Assembly: GCA_964346245.1 (NCBI GenBank)
Contig: CAYFUF010000001.1
Coordinates: 1 to 64,000 of the forward strand
Source: CAYFUF01 sp964346245
GTDB taxonomy: Bacteria; Bacillota; Clostridia; Tissierellales; Peptoniphilaceae
Length of the DNA: 64,000 nucleotides
Direction: 5' to 3'
A program made the translations under genes and the position numbers. Positions 8,420-17,112 of this stretch are shown piece after piece (the first letter of the stretch is position 1; each line of letters opens with the position of its first letter). A model generated the notes under the pieces. It ran no database searches, had not been told where the DNA came from, and saw only the letters and a program-made list of their open reading frames with translations.

Positions 8420-9292
8420 CTATATTTCATCTATACTGAGCGTGACCGTCCAATGGTCGATAGCGCCCGCTTTGATCTCCTTAACTTTTCCCTGTGCTCT
8501 TGCTTTCTCCAGAGAGTCGTAAAAGCCGTTGCAAGGTTCGATACCAATGTTCTGTTCCCCTTGGTAACCGCCGGTGGTAATCCAAATCCCTAAATAAGGG
8601 TTTTCGCTTGGATTAAAGCCTACGGTATAACGCAAGCCCACATCGGGGTAACTAAGGCTTGTCCAACCATCCTCAATGGGATCCGTAAAGTACCACTTAA
8701 AGGTTGAACCCTTGCCAAAAGTGCCTAGTTCATGAAGGTCAAAAAAGGCATCGTCATTTTGTACATTGATGTAATTCGTCAACTGCTCGGGAAAATCTAA
8801 ACGTGTATTGTCATTAAAGTTATTTAGGCCATGAAAAGTCCACAGATAATAGTGAGACCTATCATCTAGGTTTTTTACCGTGTAGGTTAGCCTAATATGT
8901 CTGTCCTCTAGGCTGGTCTTGCGGCGAAACTCCAGAGGCATAGAAGGCAAGCTTACCCAAGCCTCCTGCTCCTGTTCATTCACTTCTTCCTGCCAAGCTA
9001 AGGCCCAAACATCGCCATGGTCAACCAAGTCTTTTCCCGTTATCTCATAGTAGCAGGGATCGATTGTGGGAATACAATCCAGGACCCCCGCCCTGGGCCC
9101 TGTTGAAAAATCGGCACCATAGGCAGGGGACTGAATAAATTCACGACTGGGTTGAAAGACAAATTCAAAATCCTTTGCTTTGTGGTAGATGGACGAAATC
9201 ATATTGCCCAATTGGGGAAGGAGTTCTATGCGCAATATGTCATTTTCTAACGTGGTAACTGCCCACCTATCTTTTGGATAAAGGCTATTCAT
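8420..9292 (-). CDS. Aldose 1-epimerase-like protein (putative galactose mutarotase)
   Basis: A 290-residue beta-rich protein of the galactose-mutarotase-like carbohydrate-binding fold, distant from classical GalM. Visible features include the N-terminal LRIELLPQLGNMISSIY strand-turn, a Trp/His/Asp-rich middle (WTFHGLNNF), and GIEPCNGFYDSLEKA near the C-terminus, where the Glu matches the usual position of the mutarotase catalytic base. The start codon overlaps the mglC stop (TAATG). Its place between the importer and galT-galK supports conversion of beta- to alpha-galactose for GalK. The substrate is inferred from context. Confidence 0.8.
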   Translation of the reverse strand: MNSLYPKDRWAVTTLENDILRIELLPQLGNMISSIYHKAKDFEFVFQPSREFIQSPAYGADFSTGPRAGVLDCIPTIDPCYYEITGKDLVDHGDVWALAWQEEVNEQEQEAWVSLPSMPLEFRRKTSLEDRHIRLTYTVKNLDDRSHYYLWTFHGLNNFNDNTRLDFPEQLTNYINVQNDDAFFDLHELGTFGKGSTFKWYFTDPIEDGWTSLSYPDVGLRYTVGFNPSENPYLGIWITTGGYQGEQNIGIEPCNGFYDSLEKARAQGKVKEIKAGAIDHWTVTLSIDEI

Positions 9293-10311
9293 TATTTCTT
9301 CTTCAGGTATTTAATGGTATCGACCGCAACGGCGAAGATAATCAAACCACCCTTAATAACATCTTGCCAATACTGAGGGATGCCGAGGAAGACTAGTCCG
9401 TAAGTGATAATATTCAAAATCAGAGTACCGACAACTACTCCGGAAATCGAACCAACACCACCAGAGAAAGATACACCACCGATAACGCAGGCAGAGATGG
9501 CATCGAGGTCGTAGTTCAAGCCTGTTCCTGTATTAACTGAACCGATACGAGCACCCTCTAGGAAACCAGCGATACCATAGCAGAGACCGGAGATGAGGAA
9601 GATTAACATGATGTTCTTCTCAACGTTAATACCGGATACTTCTGCAGCTTCTGAGTTGCCACCGATAGCAAACATATTCTTACCTAGGGTAGTTTTGTTC
9701 CACACCACCCACATAATCATCGTAATGATTAAGGCATAGATCGCAAGAACAGGAAATTGCACACTTCCGATAGTGAACTTCGCATTGACGAAGCTGGAGT
9801 AACTTTCAGAAAGTTGGCCAATTGGTTGGGGGCCGTTAGGGTTAGCATTGATATATGCCTGAATTAAACCATAAGTAATTAATTGGGTACCAAGGGTTGC
9901 GATAAAAGCATGAAGCTTTAATTTCGCTACACCAAAACCATTAAACAAACCAAGGAGTCCACCGGCTAACATAGCGGCAAGTAAACCAAGGATTAAGTGT
10001 TGTTCTTGTAAGCCAGGGAAGAACTTTGCTACGGCACCTGTTCGTTGCAACAGGGAAGCTGCGATAACAGCAGTAAATCCTGTAATACGACCAGCAGAAA
10101 GGTCAGTTCCGGCAAGTACGATGAGTCCCGCTACACCTAAGGCAATAATTAGCTTGGTCGAAGCTTGGCTCAAAATGTTCATAAAGTTATTGATCGATAA
10201 GAAACGTGGGTCCGCAAAAATGATACCTGCGATAATTAAAAGCATGATTACAATCAAAGCTTTATCAAGGAAGATGCTTTTTAGATTTCTTTTACTCTCT
10301 GTTTGTTGCAT
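9292..10311 (-). CDS. mglC: Galactose/methyl galactoside ABC transporter permease
   Basis: Membrane permease of a BPD_transp_2 (RbsC/MglC) type importer, 339 residues with about ten hydrophobic segments. Typical motifs are GVAGLIVLAGTDLSAGR near residue 60-75, GGNSEAAEVSGINV near 215, and GLNYDLDAISACVIGGVSFSGGVGS near 260-285. Start follows GGAGAAGAGT. Ten bases separate it from mglA upstream. Works with MglA and MglB. Confidence 0.95.
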   Translation of the reverse strand: MQQTESKRNLKSIFLDKALIVIMLLIIAGIIFADPRFLSINNFMNILSQASTKLIIALGVAGLIVLAGTDLSAGRITGFTAVIAASLLQRTGAVAKFFPGLQEQHLILGLLAAMLAGGLLGLFNGFGVAKLKLHAFIATLGTQLITYGLIQAYINANPNGPQPIGQLSESYSSFVNAKFTIGSVQFPVLAIYALIITMIMWVVWNKTTLGKNMFAIGGNSEAAEVSGINVEKNIMLIFLISGLCYGIAGFLEGARIGSVNTGTGLNYDLDAISACVIGGVSFSGGVGSISGVVVGTLILNIITYGLVFLGIPQYWQDVIKGGLIIFAVAVDTIKYLKKK

Positions 10312-10320
10312 ACTCTTCTC

Positions 10321-11832
10321 CTATAAATATTGTGTAGCTAGAGTCATTACTTTCTCTTGGTCTAGGTTCTCTACGTCATCGATACCAGCAATACGGCCAT
10401 TACTCATGACCATAATTCGGTCACAGATACCAAATAATTCTGGCATCTCCGAAGATACCACGATTACGCCCTTGCCCTCATTAGCAAGGTTAATAATCAA
10501 TTGGTAAATCTCGTACTTAGCGCCTACATCAATTCCTCTGGTTGGTTCATCCAAAAGAAGGATTTCAGGCTTTGTTAGGAGCCAACGACCGAAGATAACC
10601 TTCTGTTGGTTACCGCCAGATAGTGAAGAGATGTGCGTCTTCAAATTAGGTGTCTTAACTCGTAGAGATTTTACAACCTGTTGGCTGTCTTCCTTCATCA
10701 ATCCATCTTTCAAGAGCCCTGCGGGTCCCTTGTATTTTTTCATATTAGCGATGGTTGAGTTGAAGGTAATATTCGATACAGGGAAGATACCTGTGGCTCT
10801 TCGCTCTTCAGTAACCAAGGCGAAACCATTCTTAATTCCATCGTGACTGTTTTGGTTCTCAATTTTCTTGCCATTGACGTAAATATCGCCACTCTCCAGC
10901 GTCCGAATACCGAAGATGCTCTCAATGAGCTCTGTTCTTCTCGCACCCACCAGTCCAGCAACGCCTAAAATCTCTCCTTTACGTAAAGTAAAGCTTGCAT
11001 CCTTAACTGTTGGCATGTACTTGCCAGTCAAGTTCTTCACTTCCAATAACGTTTCTCCAGGAGTATTCGTCTTCTCAGGATAAACATGTTCCAAAGAACG
11101 ACCTACCATGAGCGCAATAATCTTATCATTGGTCATCTCTTCAGATCGAGCCGTCGTTACATATTGGCCGTCACGAAGGATGGTAATATAATCGGAGATT
11201 CGTAGAATCTCATCCATTTTATGAGAAATATAAATAATGCCGACGCCCTTTTCTTTTAAGCGTCCAATAATGCCAAATAAGACTTCGACTTCCTGCTCAG
11301 TCAGTGATGACGTTGGCTCGTCCAGAACAAGGATTTTTGAATCATAAGATACTGCTTTGGCAATTTCTACCATCTGCCTTTGGGCAACGGATAGGGTTGA
11401 TAACTTAGCTCTAGGATCAATATCTAGGTCGAGGCTCTCCATAACTTCCTTCGTGTAGCGATACATTTCTTTCTGATCGATCAAGGGGCCCTTTTTAGGG
11501 AAGCGACCCAACAGGATATTATCTGCCACGTCACGATCTAAAACCTGGTTCAACTCTTGGTGAACCATAGAAACACCGTGGTCCATCGCCTGCTTTGGAC
11601 TAGAGAATTGCGTTTCTTCACCATCAATTCTGATGACACCTTCGTCCTCATGGTAAATACCAAAAAGTATTTTCATCAGTGTCGATTTTCCAGCTCCGTT
11701 CTCGCCCATCAGTGCATGAACAGTACCTCTCTCAAGGGTCAAGCTAACTTGATCGAGCGCTTTAACACCTGGGAAAATCTTGGTGATACCTTCCATCTCC
11801 AGCAGGATAGGGTCTTTCTTTTTTTCTTCCAT
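10321..11832 (-). CDS. mglA: Galactose/methyl galactoside import ATP-binding protein
   Basis: Two-domain ABC ATPase of the sugar CUT2 class, 503 residues from the chosen start. First half: Walker A GENGAGKST near residue 40, signature LSVAQRQMVEIAKA, Walker B ILVLDEPTSSL. Second half has the degenerate Walker A normal for this class (GLVGARRTEL) and signature LSGGNQQKVIFGRWL. I use the ATG with AGAGGTGG just upstream, not the ATG six codons earlier, which lacks a ribosome binding site. It lies after the mglB terminator-like hairpin, so it is probably expressed below mglB. Confidence 0.95.
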   Translation of the reverse strand: MEEKKKDPILLEMEGITKIFPGVKALDQVSLTLERGTVHALMGENGAGKSTLMKILFGIYHEDEGVIRIDGEETQFSSPKQAMDHGVSMVHQELNQVLDRDVADNILLGRFPKKGPLIDQKEMYRYTKEVMESLDLDIDPRAKLSTLSVAQRQMVEIAKAVSYDSKILVLDEPTSSLTEQEVEVLFGIIGRLKEKGVGIIYISHKMDEILRISDYITILRDGQYVTTARSEEMTNDKIIALMVGRSLEHVYPEKTNTPGETLLEVKNLTGKYMPTVKDASFTLRKGEILGVAGLVGARRTELIESIFGIRTLESGDIYVNGKKIENQNSHDGIKNGFALVTEERRATGIFPVSNITFNSTIANMKKYKGPAGLLKDGLMKEDSQQVVKSLRVKTPNLKTHISSLSGGNQQKVIFGRWLLTKPEILLLDEPTRGIDVGAKYEIYQLIINLANEGKGVIVVSSEMPELFGICDRIMVMSNGRIAGIDDVENLDQEKVMTLATQYL

Positions 11833-11856
11833 ATTTCCACCTCTGCTCATTTACAT

Positions 11857-11893
11857 AAAAAAAATCTGAGGCGAAGTGCTGCCTCAGATTTTT
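11857..11893 (-). terminator. Intra-operon terminator/attenuator between mglB and mglA
   Basis: Arms AAAAATCTGAGGC and GCCTCAGATTTTT with an 8-base loop, followed on the minus strand by eight T residues. A strong hairpin right after the binding-protein gene and before the ATPase gene; partial readthrough would give the usual excess of binding protein. Confidence 0.85.
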
Positions 11894-11906
11894 CCAATGT
11901 TTGCTC

Positions 11907-13046
11907 TTATTTTACCATTTCGTATGGAATTCTCACTGAGTTCATGCGCTCGTCTTCAAAAATCTCCAAGTCAGTGCCGTCTAACCAATCTCTGCCATCC
12001 ATTCTGTTTCTGATGAGGGCTGTGGTTGCTTCTGCCATACCAACGTTATCTTGCTTAACAGTACCAGTTAAGCTACCGTTTTCGATAAGAACTAAAGCTT
12101 CGTCAATAGCGTCAACACCGTATACAGGGATGTACTTAGCTTCGTCTTCGCCATTGTAGCCAGCTTGCTCTAACGCTTGAACAGCACCTTGTGCCATAGT
12201 GTCATTGTTAGAGAAGATAACATCTAGATCATCTGGGAAGCGTTGTAGCCAAGCGTCAACTGCTGATTTAGCTTGTGCAGTATCCCAGTTAGCAACTTGG
12301 TTACCAAGTTCTTCAACTTCAAAACCACCTTCTTCAACCGTCTTTAAAGCATATTCAGTTCTTGCTATTGCTTCTGGGTTATCTAAACCACCGTGAAGGA
12401 TAGCATATTGAACTTTGCCGTCGCCATTGCGGTCCCAGTTTTCATTTTCTTTTTGGTATGCAAGATACATTTCACCTTGCATGATACCAGCATCAGGAGC
12501 GTTTGTTCCTACGAAGATAGTATCTTCAGTTCCTTCGAAAGACTCAGTCATATCTCTATTGATGAACATGTAAGGGATACCAGAATCTTTTAGGGTTTGA
12601 AGGAAAGTAGGAGCAGCGCTTACGTCTACGATGTTTACTACGATTCCGTCAACGCCTTGCGCGATAACGTTGTTCAACTGGTCAGTTTGTGTTGCTACAT
12701 CGTTCTTACCATCGTGGAATTCATATTCGATTTTGTTATCTGCTGCAATCTCTTGCATAGCGTTTCTAACGGTTCCCATGTAAGTATCGGTTCCGTTATA
12801 AAGAAGTACAGCTACTTTCTTCATTTCGCCTTCNNNNNNNNNNNNNNNNNNNNNNNNNNNNNNNNNNNNNNNNNNNNNNNNNNNNNNNNNNNNNNNNNNN
12901 NNNNNNNNNNNNNNNNNNNNNNNNNNNNNNNNNGAAGTTTCAGTAGAACCAGTGCTCTTTGCAGGCTCATCAGCGTTACAAGCAGCTAGTGCGAATACCA
13001 TAACTAGTGCAAGTAAAAGGGTAATAAGTTTTCCAGTTTTTTTCAT
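11907..13046 (-). CDS. mglB: Galactose/glucose-binding lipoprotein (interrupted by a sequence gap)
   Basis: Periplasmic-binding-protein-type sugar receptor anchored as a lipoprotein. The N-terminus has a signal peptide with lipobox LAAC (Cys at residue 23). After a short Ser/Thr linker come 100 N bases, then EGEMKKVAVLLYNGTDTYMG, the start of the type I fold. Later segments include GVDAIDEALVLIENG and LTGTVKQDN. The family (MglB) binds galactose or glucose; the Leloir genes downstream point to galactose. The reading frame continues across the gap if it is really 100 bases, so the true linker length is unknown. Start follows AGGAGGAATAT. First gene of the operon, with its own strong promoter. 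Confidence 0.9.
   Translation of the reverse strand: MKKTGKLITLLLALVMVFALAACNADEPAKSTGSTETXXXXXXXXXXXXXXXXXXXXXXXXXXXXXXXXXXEGEMKKVAVLLYNGTDTYMGTVRNAMQEIAADNKIEYEFHDGKNDVATQTDQLNNVIAQGVDGIVVNIVDVSAAPTFLQTLKDSGIPYMFINRDMTESFEGTEDTIFVGTNAPDAGIMQGEMYLAYQKENENWDRNGDGKVQYAILHGGLDNPEAIARTEYALKTVEEGGFEVEELGNQVANWDTAQAKSAVDAWLQRFPDDLDVIFSNNDTMAQGAVQALEQAGYNGEDEAKYIPVYGVDAIDEALVLIENGSLTGTVKQDNVGMAEATTALIRNRMDGRDWLDGTDLEIFEDERMNSVRIPYEMVK
12834..12933. other. Assembly gap (100 N)
   Basis: Exactly 100 undetermined bases, the conventional placeholder length, inside the linker of mglB between the lipoprotein anchor and the sugar-binding domain. Both halves read in the same gene and direction, so the join is plausible; the length is not to be trusted. 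Confidence 0.97.
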
Positions 13047-13076
13047 ATATTCCTCCTAATTTGTTGTCTAATATGA

Positions 13077-13105
13077 ATAGTAGCAAAAGGTTTTCCCGTT
13101 GTCAA
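13077..13105 (-). promoter_or_regulatory. Promoter of the mgl-gal operon
   Basis: Minus strand: perfect TTGACA, 17-base spacer, TACTAT, 31 bases before the mglB start. The rest of the region to 13295 holds a GC-rich 8-base-arm hairpin at 13251-13269 (CCCTTCGC/GCAAAGGG, no T run), which may end the transcript from the gene to the right, and a similar TTTGCTAGCGAAA motif near 13219. I recognise no specific operator. Confidence 0.8.
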
Positions 13106-13295
13106 AGTATATTAAAAAAGGGTCGCTTTTTGGTAGCTATTCCCATAAATATCCACAATATCACACCACACAAGCATAGTTATATCGTTTGGAAACCTTT
13201 TCCTTTCCTTTGCTAGCGAAACGGTTTTTATCGTTAATAACAGGTAAATGCCCTTCGCTTAGCAAAGGGAATTTATTCTTCAAGTTCGCAACGAT

Positions 13296-14228
13296 TTAGC
13301 CGCCAAAAATCGGTGTTAGGAAGCTCATAATAAGCTTAGTCGCAACAACTGCTGCCGTGATGGAGACGATGATGCCAACGATAATGCCAAAGGCACCCCC
13401 CGTTAACTTCTTGCTCTGCTTTTTGATGTGTCCTCGAGGACCTGTAGGGATTTCTTCCTCTTCATCGCCTAAAGCTGTCGCATATTCTATCTGCTCTTGG
13501 GAATAGGGGTTGTCTGTCTCCCCTAGCGCTTTTTTGCTGGCTTCAACAAACATAGTCATTATGCCATCGATACCGTGTTCTTGGAGGCGGATCAGCTCAT
13601 CATTGGTGTTAACTGCATGAGGCAAAAGCCGCATTCCCTGCGCATTTGCGCGTTCAATAAAATCATCGTGGAGGCTCGCTAAGGTAGGAATCAAAACATC
13701 TAGCTTCATATCTACCGCTCGAGCTAGGACTTCCTCCGTTGAGTTGGCTATTTCCCATCCCACTTGGATATCAGACCACTTGTTCTTGATGTCTTCAATC
13801 GTAGACTCCATTTTTGAAGAGATGATGACTCTATCTTCCATGGCATAGTGTTTAACCAGTTCTATTGTTGCTTTCTCTAAACCAGGATAGTAGAATTTTT
13901 GGTTCTGGATGGAGATATTGGTGACCACAGGTAACTCACTTGCCCAAGTCAGGTACTCCTCCAAAGTTAAAATACGCTGGCGTTCCCCTTTGTAGGTCCC
14001 TTTGATCTCGTAGTTCTTTAAGTCCTTGAGGCTGTGGTGGCGGACAAAACCCACCCCATTTGTCATCCGAGATAAGGAATCATCGTGGAATATGACGATT
14101 TGTTTATCTCTGGAGAAATGGATGTCCAGCTGAATACCATCAGCGCCTGCTTCGATTGCTTTCTGGAAAGCTAACATGGTGTTTTCGGGGTAGTTTCCCG
14201 AGTATCCTCTATAAGCAAAGACTTTCAT
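13296..14228 (-). CDS. GDPD-like membrane protein, probable pseudoenzyme
   Basis: Glycerophosphodiester phosphodiesterase (GDPD) TIM-barrel fold at residues 1-235, then an acidic linker and one C-terminal membrane helix (about 278-303). The usual HRG is YRG (Tyr6), the usual IExD is IQLD (Gln33), and the later NIExK is NISIQ (Ser106, Gln108); only Asp35 and the HDD (His48) remain. In the family these positions form the acid/base pair and metal site, so hydrolysis is unlikely. PENT and overall length are intact, so it is not a decayed gene. The ATG at 14228 overlaps the stop of the ABC-F gene (ATGA) with GGAGGAAGAAG before it; the frame's earlier start lies inside that gene. Confidence 0.85.
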   Translation of the reverse strand: MKVFAYRGYSGNYPENTMLAFQKAIEAGADGIQLDIHFSRDKQIVIFHDDSLSRMTNGVGFVRHHSLKDLKNYEIKGTYKGERQRILTLEEYLTWASELPVVTNISIQNQKFYYPGLEKATIELVKHYAMEDRVIISSKMESTIEDIKNKWSDIQVGWEIANSTEEVLARAVDMKLDVLIPTLASLHDDFIERANAQGMRLLPHAVNTNDELIRLQEHGIDGIMTMFVEASKKALGETDNPYSQEQIEYATALGDEEEEIPTGPRGHIKKQSKKLTGGAFGIIVGIIVSITAAVVATKLIMSFLTPIFGG

Positions 14229-16156
14229 TCTTCTTCCTCCAACTGCAATTGCAGCTCCAACCATAAGTTGCTCTTCTCTTCAATGACTTTTTCCATGTCT
14301 TCTATCTTGATTTGGTGGTCCCTTGCCTTGATATGGTCCGCATAGACTTCTGGCTGATAAGAGGCCTCCAGCAACGCTTTCTTCTTTGCGGTTAGCTCAT
14401 CAATCTCTTTTTGCAGGTCCCTGACTTGAACTTTGAGCTGCCTTAACTCCCTTTGAGCTAATCTCTTCTTTTTCTCTTCCTTCTTCTGCTGAGTCTTATT
14501 CTCATAGATAGCCTCTTCCTGGCTAATTTGCCCCAGCTCAAGCTGCCTCAGATAATCATCATAGTTGCCGAGATAAGCTTCTATGCCATCATGCGATAGG
14601 TGAAGTATCCGATTACAGACAGTGTTTAAAAAGTAGCGGTCGTGACTGATAACGAGAATCGTACCTTCATAATCTATCAGGGCTTCTTCTAATATTTCCC
14701 TTGATTCGATATCCAAGTGGTTAGTAGGCTCATCCAAGAGGAGCAAGTTAGCGGAGCTTAGCATCAATTTAAGTAGAGCCAAGCGGGCTTTTTCGCCGCC
14801 GGATAGATCCCCGACCAGCTGGAAGATATCGTCTCCAGTAAACTGGAATTTAGCTAGGTAAGATCTGACCTCATAGTGGTTAAGGCGAGGATAGCGGTCC
14901 CACAGCTCATCTAAGACCGTGTTGTCATCGGTCAAACTGGTCTGCTCTTGGTCAAACCAGGCTGCTTTCACAGCGGTCCCAAAACTCACGCGACCAGAGT
15001 CCGCTTCAACCTCCCCCAACAGAATCCGAAAGAGGGTAGTTTTTCCAGTCCCATTATCGCCAATCAAGCCGATCCTCTGCCCTCGATGAAGATCAAAACT
15101 GACTCCTTCAAAGAGCTTGGTATCATCAAAGCTCTTGGCTAAACCTTCGACGGTCAGGACATCTTCACCGCTTTCGTATTTCGGCTTCAGCTGAAAATTC
15201 ATATGTTGTTCTTCGCCAGCTGGGGCATCGATTAGCTGCATCTTGTCTAGGAGTTTCTGCCGAGAGCGAGATTGGGATATGCCTCGTTTTCGCTTGGAGC
15301 CGCCCAGGCGAGACAGGCGGTCGATAATCTCTTTCTGCCTTTCCACTTCCTTCTGCTGACTGCTATAGGCGTGGCGGAGTATTTCTAAATCTTTCTTCCT
15401 TCTCAGAGTGTATTCCTTATACCCACAAGCGTAGGCATGGAGCTTATGATGTTCGATCAAAAAGATATGGTTAACCACCTTATCTAAAAAATAGCGGTCG
15501 TGAGAAATCAGAAGAATTGCTCCCCTAAAATCCTTTAAGAACCCCTCCAAAAACTCCACAGCATGCATATCTAAGTGGTTGGTGGGCTCATCTAGTAGTA
15601 GGATGTCCGGACGACCTAAGAGCATGATGGCAAGCTCCAATCTGGACTTTTCGCCTCCGGATAGATAGTTCACTTGGGCATCAAATTGGCTTTCCTCGAA
15701 GCCCATTCCCTTCAGCATGCCCTTAATCTCCGATTGATAGGAGAGTCCCCCCTCCTCCTCAAAGCGATCGGTCAAAAGCTGATAGCGAGCCAAAACGCGG
15801 GCGAGGGCCTCCTCATCATCGGTAAATTTGGCCATGTCTTCTTCTAACGAGGCAAGCTCGGCCTCAATTTCGAAGGCCCGCCAATAGGCATTCTTACACT
15901 CTTCATAAACAGACTTATCCGATTCGATATGGACATTCTGCTTGAGATAACCTACGCGCAAGTCACCGCTGCGGTGAACGGCGCCTGAATCCGCCTCCAA
16001 GTCCCCAGCGATAATCCGCATAAGGGTGGTCTTGCCACTGCCGTTTTGCCCAATAATCCCCACTTTATCCTTCTCATTTACGATAAATTGGACATCTTCA
16101 AGAATGGGTCGTATTCCATAATTCTTGCTCACATTAGTAGCGGTTAATTGGGCCAT
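14225..16156 (-). CDS. ABC-F family ATPase (YdiF/Uup-like)
   Basis: Soluble protein with two ABC domains and no membrane segment; ABC-F proteins act on the ribosome E site. Domain 1: Walker A GQNGSGKTT near residue 37, signature LSGGEKSRLELA. An Arg/Lys-rich interdomain linker runs at about 245-300 (GGSKRKRGISQSR). Domain 2: Walker A GDNGTGKTT near 365, signature LSGGEKARLAL. A charged coiled-coil tail follows to residue 643, as in YdiF/Uup. Probably housekeeping translation; the linker gives no sign of an antibiotic-resistance subtype. Co-transcribed with the GDPD-like gene by ATGA overlap. Confidence 0.92.
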   Translation of the reverse strand: MAQLTATNVSKNYGIRPILEDVQFIVNEKDKVGIIGQNGSGKTTLMRIIAGDLEADSGAVHRSGDLRVGYLKQNVHIESDKSVYEECKNAYWRAFEIEAELASLEEDMAKFTDDEEALARVLARYQLLTDRFEEEGGLSYQSEIKGMLKGMGFEESQFDAQVNYLSGGEKSRLELAIMLLGRPDILLLDEPTNHLDMHAVEFLEGFLKDFRGAILLISHDRYFLDKVVNHIFLIEHHKLHAYACGYKEYTLRRKKDLEILRHAYSSQQKEVERQKEIIDRLSRLGGSKRKRGISQSRSRQKLLDKMQLIDAPAGEEQHMNFQLKPKYESGEDVLTVEGLAKSFDDTKLFEGVSFDLHRGQRIGLIGDNGTGKTTLFRILLGEVEADSGRVSFGTAVKAAWFDQEQTSLTDDNTVLDELWDRYPRLNHYEVRSYLAKFQFTGDDIFQLVGDLSGGEKARLALLKLMLSSANLLLLDEPTNHLDIESREILEEALIDYEGTILVISHDRYFLNTVCNRILHLSHDGIEAYLGNYDDYLRQLELGQISQEEAIYENKTQQKKEEKKKRLAQRELRQLKVQVRDLQKEIDELTAKKKALLEASYQPEVYADHIKARDHQIKIEDMEKVIEEKSNLWLELQLQLEEEE

Positions 16157-16169
16157 GTTCTTCTCCTCA

Positions 16170-16197
16170 CAAAAAATGGGTAGATTTCTCTACCCAT
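16170..16197 (-). terminator. Terminator after rex
   Basis: ATGGGTAGA / TCTACCCAT with a 4-base loop, followed on the minus strand by a run of six to seven T. Lies between rex and the ABC-F gene. Confidence 0.88.
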
Positions 16198-16228
16198 CTT
16201 ATCATTCATTTTCAGTTCAAGAAAGTGT

Positions 16229-16879
16229 TTACTTGTTCCCTTTGTAGTCGTTGATGTTGCCAATATAATAAATCAAAGTGTAGAGGCTTTCGTCTAGGTG
16301 GACATTCTCAAGAACAACGCCATCTGGAAGATTAATATCCAGAGGAGCAAAGTTCCAAATTCCCTTGACACCCGCATCTACAGCGATGTCGGCTAACTCT
16401 TGAGCCGCTTCTTTTGGTGTGGTTATTGCTAAAATATCGACTTTATTTTCATTCATGTACTTGGACAATTCTTCGATTGGCAAAACTTCCAACCCGTTGA
16501 CATCGCTGCCAATCTTTCTTTCATCTGCATCAAAAAGGGCGATAATCTCGAAACCTGAATCTTTGAATAGCTCAGAATTTCTGATGGCTTGACCCATGCG
16601 ACCAGCTCCGACGATAACCATCTTGTATTCTTGCTCTAAACCGATGATTTTCGCCAATTGCTCTTTCAACCTGCTTACGCTGTAGCCGTAACCCTGTTGA
16701 CCGAAACCGCCGAAGTGGTTTAAGTCCTGACGAATCTGAGATGCTGTAAAGCCAGTAATCTCACTCAAATTCTGAGAGGAAATTCTTACAATTCCCTTGT
16801 TTTCAATCATCGTGATATAGCGGTAGTACTTCGGTAGACGTCTGATAACAGCGCTTGATATAACCTTACCTTGATTCAT
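16229..16879 (-). CDS. rex: Redox-sensing transcriptional repressor Rex
   Basis: Senses NADH/NAD+ and represses fermentative and respiratory genes. N-terminal winged helix (residues 1-80) with RRLPKYYRYI and FTASQIRQDLNHFGGFGQQGYGY, then a Rossmann domain with nucleotide motif VGAGRMGQAI (about 93-102). 216 residues, normal length. Start chosen at the ATG after GGAGGGAAAG, four codons inside the longest frame. Single-gene unit with its own promoter and terminator. Fits a fermentative anaerobe. Confidence 0.96.
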   Translation of the reverse strand: MNQGKVISSAVIRRLPKYYRYITMIENKGIVRISSQNLSEITGFTASQIRQDLNHFGGFGQQGYGYSVSRLKEQLAKIIGLEQEYKMVIVGAGRMGQAIRNSELFKDSGFEIIALFDADERKIGSDVNGLEVLPIEELSKYMNENKVDILAITTPKEAAQELADIAVDAGVKGIWNFAPLDINLPDGVVLENVHLDESLYTLIYYIGNINDYKGNK

Positions 16880-17006
16880 CTTTCCCTCCATTTAAAACTC
16901 GATTTTATTTGCAAATTTTAGCTTGATTACTCATTAAACTACCAATCTTTTACCCATTTTGTTTTGTATGTTTACATTTACTCTTAACTTCATGGGATGG
17001 AGTAGG

Positions 17007-17037
17007 CTTATTGCGGACAAATGTCCATAACGATAAG
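17007..17037. repeat. Imperfect dyad in the rex leader
   Basis: CTTAT...GGAC-AAAT-GTCC...ATAAG, an interrupted inverted repeat about 130 bases upstream of the rex start and downstream of its probable promoter. It is not the canonical Rex operator (TTGTGAA/TTCACAA type). It could be an operator or a leader hairpin. Confidence 0.4.
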
Positions 17038-17083
17038 ACCTTGCTTTACGAAAGTTTGTGTAGCCATTTTGTTATTCTTATCT

Positions 17084-17112
17084 AGTATAATAAAAATTCT
17101 TGTTGTTGACAA
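17084..17112 (-). promoter_or_regulatory. Probable rex promoter
   Basis: Minus strand: TTGTCA, 17 bases, TATACT, directly after the stop codon of the upstream membrane-protein gene. Implies a rex leader of about 200 bases. Confidence 0.65.

Noticed and set aside
12597..12989. Plus-strand frame across the N gap opposite mglB
   Set aside because: An artefact of undefined bases and the antisense of mglB.
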